A DNA stretch of 31,077 bases from a virus. Under the pieces are notes generated by a model that was not told where the DNA came from, made no database searches, and worked only from the letters and a program-made list of their open reading frames with translations. The translations under genes and the position numbers were made by a program. Below, in pieces: positions 1-9,217 of the stretch; positions within the stretch are counted from its first letter, which is position 1; every line of letters starts with the position of its first letter. The DNA lies in the IMG/VR virus record IMGVR_UViG_3300032116_014794, positions 1 to 31,077 of that record; one strand, 5' to 3'.

Positions 1-1
1 T

Positions 2-619
2 TTAAGAGACACAATAGGGAAGTTTACTCAACTGTATGAAAAACATATGATTGAGGAAAAAGACGATGACTCCAAAACTTTTGAACTTGATCTATCTGGC
101 AACACAGAAGAGTTGGTCGTAACTGAATATTTTAATTATGAAATACTAAGTGAAGTAACATCTTTAAACTTACAAGACCACTTCAAGTTTAGAGATAAAG
201 ATGAATTGTATAAATTCATGTATGAGGATTTTGCTATGCAAATTTTTGGTCACGCAGGATCAAGTGAAACTTTTACTTTTAATATGTTAAATGATTTATA
301 TCACACATATAGAGATAATAACGAACTTGTGGTAGTTTCTGATGAGATTGGTAAGTCTAAACCCGCGTCTTTATTTTTCCTTTCAAAATTTGGTTGTTTA
401 TTGGAAAAAGTAAAATTTTATTCAAATTTCACAATAAATACGATGTGGGATGAAATTGACATTTTACTTACGGCTAATCCTGATTTATTATTGAATAAAC
501 CAAAAGATAAAATTGTTGTGAAATACAACACAACATATAATAAAAACGTCAATTGTGAATATGAAATAGACTCGTTGAAGGAATTTGACCAAACATTAAA
601 AAAACTGAACATATGTTAA
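2..619 (+). CDS. HAD-like hydrolase, C-terminal part (5' end outside window)
   Basis: The reading frame is open to the left edge of the window, so the true start lies upstream; the Met at 47 is probably internal. The first visible residues, LRDTIGKFTQLYEKHM, look like the stretch just after HAD motif I (DxDxxLRD), with the nucleophile Asp off the window. VVVSDEIGKSKPASLFFL, about two thirds along, could carry the motif II Ser, and DILLTANPDLLLNKPKDK could be the region around the motif III Lys. HAD proteins are phosphatases, and several T4-like phages carry such genes as presumed nucleotidases or polynucleotide phosphatases. The substrate cannot be read here. The stop overlaps the next gene by 7 bases, so the two are co-transcribed. 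The HAD call is tentative because the decisive first motif is missing. Confidence 0.5.
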   Translation, partial: LRDTIGKFTQLYEKHMIEEKDDDSKTFELDLSGNTEELVVTEYFNYEILSEVTSLNLQDHFKFRDKDELYKFMYEDFAMQIFGHAGSSETFTFNMLNDLYHTYRDNNELVVVSDEIGKSKPASLFFLSKFGCLLEKVKFYSNFTINTMWDEIDILLTANPDLLLNKPKDKIVVKYNTTYNKNVNCEYEIDSLKEFDQTLKKLNIC

Positions 620-912
620 CATTTTTAGGAGAAAATTATTACTTGGATGTGACCGAGTTAGAAAGACAAGTTAGTTATGAGAACTCTGTTTTACAAGTAA
701 CGCAACCAACCGAGTCTGAGAATTCTGATCAACCAGAACAACAAATAAGCGTAACAAGATACGAGACTTTCAAAAGTTTAATAGATGTTGTATTAACGGA
801 AAGAGAAGAGTTAGATGAAAGTTTAGGTATTCATGGAGCGAAGGATTTAACAATCCCATTCAAAATTGCATTCAATACACTATTAATAAACAAAATAATC
901 AAAAAATTTTAA
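613..912 (+). CDS. Small protein of unknown function (99 aa)
   Basis: This is an acidic 99-aa protein that I do not recognise. The middle (residues 31-48) is rich in Gln, Ser, Glu and Pro and probably disordered. The C-terminal third, after GIHGAKDLTIPFKIAFN, looks helical and ends in a basic tail (IIKKF). Its ATG lies inside the end of the upstream gene, and the next gene begins three bases after its stop, so it is translated within the same polycistronic message. No Shine-Dalgarno-like sequence precedes it. The tight packing and codon use like the neighbours support a real gene. Confidence 0.7.
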   Translation: MLTFLGENYYLDVTELERQVSYENSVLQVTQPTESENSDQPEQQISVTRYETFKSLIDVVLTEREELDESLGIHGAKDLTIPFKIAFNTLLINKIIKKF

Positions 913-915
913 GTT

Positions 916-1983
916 ATGGATTTAGAAAAAATACAAAAGATTGAAGGGTCTTTGGAGAATCTAAAAAATAAAAAATCAAGAATTTATTTTTTAGTCCAAG
1001 ATACAAAAGGAAACCCAAAAGCAGGTATCAGACACATTTATGATATTGCTTACACATTGAAAACTAATGGGTATAATCCTATAATGATTCACGAAAAAAC
1101 AGATTACCAAGGAGTTGCTAGTTGGTTAGGTGAAAAATATATGGAATTACCTCATGAATCAATCGAAAATAAAAATCTTTCAATTTCACCTGAAGACTTT
1201 ATTATAATTCCTGAACTTTATGGTCACGTAATGGAACAATTAAAAAGTTTTCCTTGTGGAAAAATCGTACTTTGTCAAGCGTATGATTATATGTTAGAAA
1301 CATTATCACCAGGAGTTACATGGGGACAATTTGGTTTTAATAAATGTATCACAACTAGTGAGACACAAGAAAAATATTTAAAAGATATTTTTAGAGGTAT
1401 TAGTGTAGATATTATAGAACCTTTAATTCCTGAATGTTTTTCTAAAAAAGATAAACCTTCTAAACCTATTATTGCAATTCACACTAGAGAGCAAAGAGAT
1501 ACCGCTAAAATCATTAAAACTTTTTATTTGAAATACCCACAATATAGATGGATTACATTTAGAGACATGAGAGGTATAAATCAAGAAGAGTTTGCGAAGT
1601 TTATAAAGGATTCTTTTGTTTCTGTATGGGTTGATTATGAATCTGGATTTGGTACATACCCTTTAGAATCTATGATTACAGGTACACCAGTTATTGGTAA
1701 GGTGCCGGCCATGAAACCTGAATGGATGTCAGAAAATAATGGAATTTGGACATTCCAATTCAACGAGATCGTAGATTTATTGGCTAGTTTTACACAAAAT
1801 TGGTTAGAAGATAATATTAATGAAGAATTATACAAAAACATGTATGAAACCGCGAATAAGTATCAGGACATAACAAAATTTGAGTCAAGCATACTTAAAA
1901 ACTTTGAATCTTATTTTGAAGTGAGAACTCAAAACTTTGAAGATCAATTAGAAAAATTAAAATTAACAGAACAAAACGCATAA
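916..1983 (+). CDS. GT-B fold glycosyltransferase, GT4-like
   Basis: A 355-aa protein with the two-domain layout of GT-B glycosyltransferases. The N-terminal half (about residues 22-170) starts with RIYFLVQDTKGNPKAGIRHI, like the loop-bearing first Rossmann strand. The C-terminal half begins near residue 183 (KPIIAIHTR). The donor-binding signature is ESGFGTYPLESMITGTPVIG (residues 242-261), a variant of the GT4 E-x7-E motif with one extra residue between the glutamates. There is no signal peptide or membrane segment, so it should act in the cytoplasm. The acceptor is unknown: modified phage DNA, a virion protein or a host glycan are all possible. It is followed after 2 bases by a second glycosyltransferase, suggesting both act on the same product. 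Confidence 0.82.
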   Translation: MDLEKIQKIEGSLENLKNKKSRIYFLVQDTKGNPKAGIRHIYDIAYTLKTNGYNPIMIHEKTDYQGVASWLGEKYMELPHESIENKNLSISPEDFIIIPELYGHVMEQLKSFPCGKIVLCQAYDYMLETLSPGVTWGQFGFNKCITTSETQEKYLKDIFRGISVDIIEPLIPECFSKKDKPSKPIIAIHTREQRDTAKIIKTFYLKYPQYRWITFRDMRGINQEEFAKFIKDSFVSVWVDYESGFGTYPLESMITGTPVIGKVPAMKPEWMSENNGIWTFQFNEIVDLLASFTQNWLEDNINEELYKNMYETANKYQDITKFESSILKNFESYFEVRTQNFEDQLEKLKLTEQNA

Positions 1984-1985
1984 TT

Positions 1986-2798
1986 ATGGAAAATAAAAAT
2001 AAATTTGATGTATCGGTAATATTACCGGTTAGTTCTTCTAAGAATGTATTTTTTGAGGAACTTTTTGATAGATCTATCAAGTCTTTACACAATCAATCAA
2101 CAAAAATAAATGAATTAGTGGTTGTTCATACCGGTGAAGAAACATTGTGTAATTTTTTGTCTAACTACAATTTTAGTGGGTTAACAGTAAATCTTGTAAA
2201 AAATGAAGGTGACTTTGATTTTTCTACACAGGTTAATTTGGGAGTTAAAAACGCCAAAAGTAAATATGTTTCAGTTTTGGAGTTTGATGATGAATACGCA
2301 TCTATTTGGTTTAAGAATGTTGATAGATTTTCTAAAGCTTACGGTGATGTTGATGTGTTTTTACCTTTGGTTGTCGATACCGATGATAAAGGTGTTTTTG
2401 TTGGTTTCACAAATGAAGCATCATTTGCAATGAGTATAAATTCAGATATGGGTCTTTTAAATAATGATTTACTACTGAATTATCAGAACTTTCAAACATC
2501 AGGAATGGTTATTAAAAAATCAACCTACGAAAATAACGGTGGATTCAAGTCGTCTATTAAATTAACTTTTGTTTATGAATTTTTACTTAGACTTACTTAT
2601 AACTCAGTAAAAATTATGACAATACCAAGAATTGGTTATAAGCACACAAACCTAAGAGAGGGATCTGTTTTTTGGAACTATAAATACGGTGAAACTAAAA
2701 TGACAGATAACGAGGTAACTTTTTGGTTAGAGACGGCAAAAAAAGAACATTTTTTTACTGCGGATAGAGGCATAAAGTATGAGCCGACAGAAGTTTAA
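1986..2798 (+). CDS. GT-A fold glycosyltransferase, family 2-like
   Basis: A 270-aa protein with a GT2-type nucleotide-binding start: FDVSVILPVSSSK (residues 7-19), a helix, then NELVVVHTGEE. The stretch GDFDFSTQVNLGVKNAKSKY (residues 75-94) matches the GT2 region preceding the metal-binding site, and SVLEFDDEY (residues 96-104) supplies the DxD-like acidic cluster. The second half, with SGMVIKKSTYENNGGF (about residues 172-187), fits the acceptor side. It has no membrane helices. The stop overlaps the start of the sigma-factor gene (TAATG), so translation of the late sigma factor is probably coupled to this gene. Acceptor and sugar are unknown. Confidence 0.8.
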   Translation: MENKNKFDVSVILPVSSSKNVFFEELFDRSIKSLHNQSTKINELVVVHTGEETLCNFLSNYNFSGLTVNLVKNEGDFDFSTQVNLGVKNAKSKYVSVLEFDDEYASIWFKNVDRFSKAYGDVDVFLPLVVDTDDKGVFVGFTNEASFAMSINSDMGLLNNDLLLNYQNFQTSGMVIKKSTYENNGGFKSSIKLTFVYEFLLRLTYNSVKIMTIPRIGYKHTNLREGSVFWNYKYGETKMTDNEVTFWLETAKKEHFFTADRGIKYEPTEV

Positions 2799-3547
2799 TG
2801 TTTATAGATACTAATGAAAATGAAGACATATTAGAAGAGAACAAGACGAGCAAAAAAATAAAAAAAAATAATTACTTTGATACTCGTGAAGAAAACGCAG
2901 TCATAGACTATATTAATTCGGACTCAAGAGAAGAAAAAACTAAAATTTATAATAAGTTTCTTAGAGATCCATTAGATAAAATGATTGAGTCAATTATAAG
3001 AAGGTATAAGTTATACAGAAAAGATATGGATTATAGTGACGTTCACCATGATACTCACTCTTTTCTTATGACAAAAGTTGACAAATTCAAACCAGATAAG
3101 AATAAAAAAGCATATTCATACTTTGGTACTATTTGTAAAAACTACCTTATGGGTCAAATACAAAAAGACCAAAAAGATATGAACAGAAAAATATCCTATG
3201 AGGATATTTCATCTAGTTTAGAAAATAGACCTGACATGATTTATTATTTAGAATTTGAAGAAGTTGATGCGGTTAAGGTTATAGACATTTTTGTGAAGGA
3301 TATGAAAGATTACATAACTAACACAAAGTTGAATGAAAACGAAATAAAGTTGGGTGTTGCGTTAATTGATTTGTTTGATAATTATGGAAACATTTTTATT
3401 GGTAATGATAACAATAAATTCAATAAAAATATTATTCTTCTATCTCTTAGAGAGATGACAAATCTTAGTACAAAAGAAATCAGAATTTATCTAAAAAAAT
3501 ACAAGACATTATATTTGGATACAGTAAAAAGAATAAATAATAAATAA
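2798..3547 (+). CDS. gp55: Late-transcription sigma factor, gp55-like
   Basis: A 249-aa sigma-70 family protein of the divergent phage late type. The N-terminus is charged and probably disordered. Residues about 56-125 look like sigma region 2: DPLDKMIESIIRRYKLYRK, then FKPDKNKKAYSYFGTICKNY, with the aromatic-rich helix that in sigma factors contacts the -10 element. A helical tail (LREMTNLSTKEIRIYLKKY) ends the protein. In T4, gp55 directs host RNA polymerase to TATAAATA late promoters and works with the sliding clamp and gp33; neither partner gene is visible here. The repeated TATTTAT elements in this window are the likely targets. The ATG overlaps the previous stop by one base. Confidence 0.78.
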   Translation: MFIDTNENEDILEENKTSKKIKKNNYFDTREENAVIDYINSDSREEKTKIYNKFLRDPLDKMIESIIRRYKLYRKDMDYSDVHHDTHSFLMTKVDKFKPDKNKKAYSYFGTICKNYLMGQIQKDQKDMNRKISYEDISSSLENRPDMIYYLEFEEVDAVKVIDIFVKDMKDYITNTKLNENEIKLGVALIDLFDNYGNIFIGNDNNKFNKNIILLSLREMTNLSTKEIRIYLKKYKTLYLDTVKRINNK

Positions 3548-3559
3548 TTCCACTCTAAA

Positions 3560-3566
3560 TATTTAT
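3560..3566 (+). promoter_or_regulatory. TATTTAT promoter-like element
   Basis: TATTTAT lies in the only gap between the sigma-factor gene and the next coding sequence. It ends just 5 bases before the annotated ATG, so if it is a -10 box the message would be leaderless or start downstream of that ATG. It belongs to a family of the same 7-mer found before many units here. Confidence 0.4.
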
Positions 3567-3571
3567 TTAGT

Positions 3572-3937
3572 ATGAACAGGAATAGAAAAAAAGAAATATC
3601 CTTGAACAAGGACTCAGTATTGAGTCTTATGCAAGAAATTTATAATGAACTTGTTGAACAAAAAGCAACTGCAACTAGAATTCAAAATAAAATGTTAGCG
3701 ATGCTTAAGGACCCCGAAGACATGACACTTATTGGTCCTGTTATTAAGGAACAACAGAAAATAATTAATGATACTATAGAAAAAAAACTTACCCTATCAA
3801 AATTACAATCCACTTTATGGGAGAAATCCAATAAAGATAAGAGTGATGATTTTATTCTTACTGATGTTGATGATGATCTAATACAAAATCTTTTGAAAAA
3901 AGATATTGATAAATCTAGTGATAATTACAAATTATAA
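3572..3937 (+). CDS. Helical protein of unknown function (121 aa)
   Basis: A 121-aa, charged, mostly helical protein that I cannot assign. Residues about 12-85 alternate hydrophobic and charged positions in a way that suggests a coiled coil (LMQEIYNELVEQKATATRIQ). The C-terminus is acidic (TDVDDDLIQNLL). It lies between the sigma factor and a long structural-type protein, and its stop overlaps the next start (TAATG). In T4-like genomes such small helical proteins near baseplate genes are often hub-assembly or chaperone-type factors, but that is only a positional guess. A later Met could be the true start because the promoter-like motif is so close. Confidence 0.65.
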   Translation: MNRNRKKEISLNKDSVLSLMQEIYNELVEQKATATRIQNKMLAMLKDPEDMTLIGPVIKEQQKIINDTIEKKLTLSKLQSTLWEKSNKDKSDDFILTDVDDDLIQNLLKKDIDKSSDNYKL

Positions 3938-5886
3938 TGGGATTAGATTACAAAAAAGGTGTTGATGACGCGGCTAAAAAAATGGATAGCTACGCGACAG
4001 TTAATAACATAAAAAAGCAACAAAAAAAAATAAAAAAAAAATTAAAGGGAGACGAGAGAAAACAAAAATCACCTAAGGAAAAAATAGCAAGCTACAAAGA
4101 AAAAGCCGCTAAATTTGAGGAGAACGCAAAAAGTCTTTTTGAGGACATGATTTTTCTTTTTAAAAAATCTGCTCAGTCAGCATTTTCAACATCAGGATCG
4201 TTAGGAAGTACTCAATTTTTGAATGAGGCTTTATTTTTTGCGGTTGATAGGGTTAAATCACAAATAATAAACATAATATTAGAAGAAATTATAAGTTCTT
4301 TAGGTTGTAGTGAAGAAACAAACTATAATGACATAGTAAATGTACCTATGTATATTCGTGTTAAAGATATAGATTTATTTAGTATTTTGAAATATAGTCC
4401 TGATGATGAAAATTCAAAGTTTCTTTACGAAAAAGCTGACACACAAAATGGAGATGTACCATACTCAATGAACAGACAGTTATATCATAGATTAGTTTCT
4501 TCACAATCATTTCAACAGGAGTACGGTAGTTTTTTCAAAGGATCTTCAGGCGCAAATCTTTTTGATATAAAATATGTTACCACAGGTTTTGATCCGTTTG
4601 GTAATCAAATAGATGGCGACTTATTTGAAATTACATTAACTAGTTTACCATTAAACTCAACAAATGTTACTGATTTTTTATCAGAATATTTTAATACAAT
4701 AGAAGTCTTTAACTTAGATGACGTAATAAGTCAAGCAATTAATATAGTACTTGGTAGTATAAGTATTGGTTTAGAACAACCAGATTTAGAGTTAGAGTCA
4801 ATTGAAAAGTTTTTGAAAGTAGTAAAGAGAATTATAGGTATTTGCGATGACCCAAATAAAAAAATAGATGTTTCTGGTGTTGCTAAGTTAAGTGATGAAG
4901 ACTTAATAACTGATGATTTCTTTGAGGTTACGGGACAAGAACTAAGAGAAGTTGAGGAAAGAGTTGATCAAATTAAAAGAGGTATAATTACATTTGCAGA
5001 TTGTGGTAATATTGAAGTTCCCGTTAATGTTCAAGCAATAAACGCAGGTCTAAGTGAAATAATTTCAGAAGTTAAAACCGCAGATAAAATTACAAAATTG
5101 AGCAACTTAGTTAACGATATTGCTAGTGACCCAAAATGGAAATTTTCTTTACCTATACCAACAATTAGTATTTCAGAAACTTTGTTTAATGATTTACTAT
5201 TAAGTTTACCAACCGCCGTGTTTAAGACTCTCTTGAGTCCTAAAGTTTTATTAGGGTTTTTTATAATGTTGAGAGCAATTACTTATAGTGCTAATCAATA
5301 TGTACAAAATCTTGTTGGTTCTGCGGATGAGTTTTTGAAAAACTTTAGAAAATTAGCCATTTCGGTTTGTAGAAAAATAGTTGCACTATTCATAAAAGAA
5401 CTTTTCGGTTACATCAAATCTAATATTAAAAAATTAGTTGAAAATATAATTTTAGACATCGTAAAAGAATCTAAAGATAAACAATTTGCAATGTACACCG
5501 CAATTGTTGGAGCTCTATTACAAATCGGTAGTGCTCTTGTGGATTTTAGACAATGTAAGAGTGTTATTGATGAAATATTAAAACTACTTCAGTTGGCTTC
5601 TGCTCAATTTGGATTTGGGTTACCTTCATTTATTTTACAAGGTGCTAAGTTTTTAGGTGGTGTTTCTAAAACAAGATCTTTAGCCAAAACTATTCAGAAT
5701 TTACAAGAATCGGGTTTACCAACAGATGATAACGCCGACGGTAGTCCAAATCTAATGAACCAAATGATGGACTCAATTCTTCAAGCAAGTATTGATGAGC
5801 AGGCACAAAATGGAAAAACAGAAATTGCTTTTCCACCAACACCGCAATTCCCAAAAGGATTCAAATTATACGGAAAATCATATTAA
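3937..5886 (+). CDS. Large putative virion or baseplate protein (649 aa)
   Basis: A 649-aa protein that I do not recognise by motif. The first 60 residues are extremely Lys-rich (for example KKQQKKIKKKLKG), followed by long amphipathic helices. The centre (about 215-330) has mixed beta/alpha character. Residues 400-580 contain hydrophobic stretches such as LLGFFIMLRAITYSANQY and YTAIVGALLQIGSALVDF, which could be membrane-active or buried helices. The C-terminus is Pro-rich (IAFPPTPQFPKGF). It is sandwiched between small helical genes and an OB-fold hub-like protein, so a baseplate hub or membrane-contact role during DNA entry is plausible. The poly-A tracts encoding the Lys-rich start (about 4010-4040) could be slippage-prone. 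Confidence 0.7.
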   Translation: MGLDYKKGVDDAAKKMDSYATVNNIKKQQKKIKKKLKGDERKQKSPKEKIASYKEKAAKFEENAKSLFEDMIFLFKKSAQSAFSTSGSLGSTQFLNEALFFAVDRVKSQIINIILEEIISSLGCSEETNYNDIVNVPMYIRVKDIDLFSILKYSPDDENSKFLYEKADTQNGDVPYSMNRQLYHRLVSSQSFQQEYGSFFKGSSGANLFDIKYVTTGFDPFGNQIDGDLFEITLTSLPLNSTNVTDFLSEYFNTIEVFNLDDVISQAINIVLGSISIGLEQPDLELESIEKFLKVVKRIIGICDDPNKKIDVSGVAKLSDEDLITDDFFEVTGQELREVEERVDQIKRGIITFADCGNIEVPVNVQAINAGLSEIISEVKTADKITKLSNLVNDIASDPKWKFSLPIPTISISETLFNDLLLSLPTAVFKTLLSPKVLLGFFIMLRAITYSANQYVQNLVGSADEFLKNFRKLAISVCRKIVALFIKELFGYIKSNIKKLVENIILDIVKESKDKQFAMYTAIVGALLQIGSALVDFRQCKSVIDEILKLLQLASAQFGFGLPSFILQGAKFLGGVSKTRSLAKTIQNLQESGLPTDDNADGSPNLMNQMMDSILQASIDEQAQNGKTEIAFPPTPQFPKGFKLYGKSY

Positions 5887-5888
5887 TT

Positions 5889-6089
5889 ATGGAAAGTGAA
5901 AAAGTATTAGAAATATTAAACGATTATAAAAATAAATCTAATAAAGAATTATTAGATACTGTAACATTTTTGTATGATGATTTTTACAAAACAAAAGATT
6001 TAATTCTGAAACTAACTAAACATTTAGATTCCACAGAAAATAGTTATAATAAAGTTTTAGAGGAACTAAATAATAGAAAAACTTTATAA
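5889..6089 (+). CDS. Small coiled-coil protein (66 aa)
   Basis: A 66-aa highly charged protein, almost entirely predicted helix, with heptad-like spacing of Leu and Ile (LILKLTKHLDSTENSYNKVL). It begins 2 bases after the stop of the 649-aa gene and ends one base before the next ATG, so it is firmly inside the same operon. No homologue is recognised. Its size and position suggest an assembly chaperone or adaptor for one of the two flanking structural proteins. Confidence 0.65.
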   Translation: MESEKVLEILNDYKNKSNKELLDTVTFLYDDFYKTKDLILKLTKHLDSTENSYNKVLEELNNRKTL

Positions 6090-6090
6090 G

Positions 6091-7734
6091 ATGAGTGAAT
6101 CGAATATGGGATATGAAATGACTCGAAATTTTTATTTTGGGGAGTGTTTAGATAGTGATGATCCATTGATGTTAGGTAGAATCAGAGCCAGATTGTTTGA
6201 TGAAAATATCGAACAAAGAAAAAAAGCGGCTAATGATTTTGATGAAAATGGAAGTAGCACAACTAACGGACCGTGGTCAGATAAAGATCCATTTATATTC
6301 TTACCGTTTTTACCTTATTTTATAAATCAAGTACCAAGAGTAAAAGAGCAGTGTGTTTTATTTTACTTTGATAGGACTAGAAGATCGGGTAGAAATAAAT
6401 TTTATATGATGGGCCCGTTCTCGTCACCAATGACAATAAAATACGAGGATTATAGGTCCTCACAAACTAACCTTGATTCTGGTAGACAAAACTCAAATGC
6501 GAGTTTACCGAATATAAAAAATTCTAATGGTGTTTATTATGATGTAGAAAAAACAGGAGTTTTTACCGAACCTTTTGATATTAGCTTAAATGGTAGAGAT
6601 ACTTCTGATATAATTCTGAAAGAAAGAGATATACTTTTAAGAGCGGGTAAACATTTACCGTTTGTTAGAGGCGAAGTTCCGTTTCCAAACGAAAGAAGAG
6701 CATTTTTACAAATGTCATATTTTGATAAATTATTAAATTATGAAGAACCTGTAACATATCAAAAACTAGAAAGAAATAATGAATCAATAAAATATCTTAT
6801 CGAGTATCAGTGTTCGACAAAAAACACAAACGCAGATTCTTTTACTGGTATGATTATTATTTATAAAATAGATCCAAGTCCTTTTACTCAAACCGATTTT
6901 TTTGATTGGGAAACACAATTAACTGGAGTTACACCTCAAATAATTTATACAAAAACTTTAACCGCCTTACCACTTGATAAATTCGCAAGTGAAATTAATA
7001 AAGTAATAGTTGATTTCCAACAAAGACCCTTCAAGTTATTTAATACAACAAACAATATTGTAACAACAAGCGGGACCTCAACTGTTACGACAGGCGTTAC
7101 GGAAATAACAACAGCAACAGGGTTCGATTCGGTTGAATATTGGGCATCTAACCCACCTTTTCCATTTTTTTATAGACCAGATATTGCAATTAGAAAAACT
7201 ATCACAGACTTTTTAGGTAATGTTGATACTAAATCGGTTGAAAATATGGCAAAATTACTTCAAAAAGTAGAGGTTAGTGTAACAACAACACAAAAAGGTT
7301 ATGGTTTAGTTAACGATAAAGAAAATGGTATTAGGTCACCATTTAGAGGAATAGACGAAACGGTAATACCTATAACAACAAACGTTATAGATAATACTTG
7401 TACATTAATGGGTGCTGAAACTTTGTATTTTTTATCTCATTTAGAAACAATACCAGGTAAAGAAAAGGTCGATTTATCAAATAGTATTTATGGTATTAGC
7501 GCAAATACAGTTTTTGAGCAAATATTACCAAACACATCTTCTATGGTTAGAGGTGAAGAACTAATGGAATTACTAAGATTGATAGTTAATTTTTTAATAA
7601 CTCATGATCACCCTTATCCTCAATTACCCCCAACACCAATAGCAGCAGCATCTAATATTAGTACACAAGATTTACTAACCACATTACAAGAAGCGTATCA
7701 AAAAGTTTTAAATAAAAATATTCGTATTAACTAA
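6091..7734 (+). CDS. Baseplate hub protein with gp5-like OB-fold
   Basis: A 547-aa protein. Residues about 12-115 resemble the OB-fold of T4 gp5 and related spike-hub proteins: NFYFGECLDSDDPLMLGRIR is the usual entry strand (xxGRxR), then PFIFLPFLPYFINQVPRVKE and a closing strand YMMGPF. No lysozyme active site follows, unlike T4 gp5. The centre includes a Thr-rich stretch (VTTSGTSTVTTGVTEITTA, about 326-344). The C-terminal third has ELMELLRLIVNFLITHDHPY followed by a Pro-rich segment. The family role would be the central hub under the tail spike. It is the last gene before a promoter-like element. Confidence is moderate because only the OB-fold is recognisable. Confidence 0.65.
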   Translation: MSESNMGYEMTRNFYFGECLDSDDPLMLGRIRARLFDENIEQRKKAANDFDENGSSTTNGPWSDKDPFIFLPFLPYFINQVPRVKEQCVLFYFDRTRRSGRNKFYMMGPFSSPMTIKYEDYRSSQTNLDSGRQNSNASLPNIKNSNGVYYDVEKTGVFTEPFDISLNGRDTSDIILKERDILLRAGKHLPFVRGEVPFPNERRAFLQMSYFDKLLNYEEPVTYQKLERNNESIKYLIEYQCSTKNTNADSFTGMIIIYKIDPSPFTQTDFFDWETQLTGVTPQIIYTKTLTALPLDKFASEINKVIVDFQQRPFKLFNTTNNIVTTSGTSTVTTGVTEITTATGFDSVEYWASNPPFPFFYRPDIAIRKTITDFLGNVDTKSVENMAKLLQKVEVSVTTTQKGYGLVNDKENGIRSPFRGIDETVIPITTNVIDNTCTLMGAETLYFLSHLETIPGKEKVDLSNSIYGISANTVFEQILPNTSSMVRGEELMELLRLIVNFLITHDHPYPQLPPTPIAAASNISTQDLLTTLQEAYQKVLNKNIRIN

Positions 7735-7735
7735 G

Positions 7736-7743
7736 TATTTATA
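7736..7743 (+). promoter_or_regulatory. TATTTATA promoter-like element
   Basis: TATTTATA sits one base after the upstream stop codon and 14 bases before the next ATG, in one of the few gaps of this otherwise tightly packed strand. It shares the 7-mer core seen before many genes here and would separately drive the two large surface-type proteins that follow. Confidence 0.45.
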
Positions 7744-7756
7744 TTAAAAATACGAA

Positions 7757-9217
7757 ATGTCAATTCACAGATCTTACTTTGATAAGTCAAATACTATTTT
7801 ATACAATTCCTATACTAATACAGGTAGAAACCCCATTGTGGAATTATTTTTTGGTAGGGTTGAAAATTCACCCGTACCATTAGGATACAGTAGATATATT
7901 TTTGACATAGATTTAAGTAAATTAAAAGAAAAAATTGTTTCAGGTGTAGTTTCAACAGGATGTACCGGATTTTTGGGTATAACACACACTCTACGAATGA
8001 CAAACACTTCTTTCTTTGATAAAGATTTGTTAAACGATAAAACTTCACAGGGTAGAAGGAGAGCTACTTCTTTTGACTTAATTCTTTTTAGAATTCCTCA
8101 AAATCAATATTGGGATAGTGGTGTCGGTTATGATTATTATGATTTCGGAATAACTAATTTGAATGATCGGTCATTTTCGAATAGACCAACAAATTGGTTT
8201 GAAAGAACTACTATAAGTGGTTGGTCAACGCCAGGTCTTTATAGTAATACTAATTCGTCAACAGGAACAGGAGTTAATTATTCAGCACTTACTATAGTTG
8301 ACACCCAACATTTTGAGTTTGGTAATGAAGATATAGAATTTAACATGACAAATGAAATAAATTCGATATTGTCCGGTGGAACGACAGGAGTAACAGGATG
8401 GGGTATTGCTTTTTTACCTCAAGTAGAAAATATTTCTGGACTTACTGAAAATTATTCTGTTGGTTTCTTTTCTCCTCACACACAAACATTTTATGAACCA
8501 TTTTTAGAAACTTCATATAATGACTTGATAGATGATGATAGAAATAATTTTTATGCAGGAATTAATAATGACCTATACTTATATGTTTATGAAAATGGAA
8601 ATCCTATAAATTTGGACACTAACCCAACAGTTGATATTTTAGATTCAAATGGTGATCCTGTTGTTGGGTTTACTACACTTACCACTTGTTTAGTAACAAA
8701 AGGTGTTTATAAAGTAACAATTTCTGGTTTAACATCTAATTCGATACCTTGTTTATTTTCAGACGTATGGAAAGGATTATCAATTAATGGTATATTATTA
8801 TCTGATGTTGAAAATGAATTTGCGGTACTTGAAACCGCCGGAAACTATCAAATAGGTACAACAACAAGTAAACCTAAAATTTTTGGTTTTTCTGTTGATG
8901 GTATTAAACAAAATGAGAAGGTTTTAAATACAGACATTAGAAAGGTTAATTTAACAATTAAACAAGCTTACACATCAAATTCAGTATTAAACCCAGTAGA
9001 GTGTTATTATAGAATATATGTAAGAGAGGGGTCAAATACAGAAGTACAGGTCCAAGATTGGACAAGAGTTAATAAAACACCAGACGGTTATTATTTTGTT
9101 TTTGATACAACAGATAAGATACCTAATGAATATTTTATTGACATAAAAGTAATAACTGATAAAAATGTAGATACTTATAAAAGAGAACTACAATTTCAAA
9201 TAGTAAATAAATTATAA
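7757..9217 (+). CDS. Beta-rich tail or baseplate protein (486 aa)
   Basis: A 486-aa protein rich in Thr, Asn, Tyr and Ser. The N-terminal half (about 1-255) looks like a jelly-roll or DNRLRE-type beta domain: it opens RSYFDKSNTILYNSYTNTGR, includes YSRYIFDIDLSKLKEKI, and ends with a strand-rich GWGIAFLPQ. The second half looks like two or three Ig-like sandwiches of about 80 residues each, with the strand-turn pattern PTVDILDSNGDPVVGFTTL near residue 287 and a third unit near 385. There is no signal peptide, consistent with a virion protein assembled in the cytoplasm. A peripheral baseplate or tail-fibre role is inferred from order and composition; no catalytic motif is visible. Confidence 0.65.
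   Translation: MSIHRSYFDKSNTILYNSYTNTGRNPIVELFFGRVENSPVPLGYSRYIFDIDLSKLKEKIVSGVVSTGCTGFLGITHTLRMTNTSFFDKDLLNDKTSQGRRRATSFDLILFRIPQNQYWDSGVGYDYYDFGITNLNDRSFSNRPTNWFERTTISGWSTPGLYSNTNSSTGTGVNYSALTIVDTQHFEFGNEDIEFNMTNEINSILSGGTTGVTGWGIAFLPQVENISGLTENYSVGFFSPHTQTFYEPFLETSYNDLIDDDRNNFYAGINNDLYLYVYENGNPINLDTNPTVDILDSNGDPVVGFTTLTTCLVTKGVYKVTISGLTSNSIPCLFSDVWKGLSINGILLSDVENEFAVLETAGNYQIGTTTSKPKIFGFSVDGIKQNEKVLNTDIRKVNLTIKQAYTSNSVLNPVECYYRIYVREGSNTEVQVQDWTRVNKTPDGYYFVFDTTDKIPNEYFIDIKVITDKNVDTYKRELQFQIVNKL

Noticed and set aside
4010-4045. Poly-A tracts that could cause programmed frameshifting
   Set aside because: The frame is intact on both sides and no alternative frame continues for a useful length; the Lys-rich leader explains the tracts.
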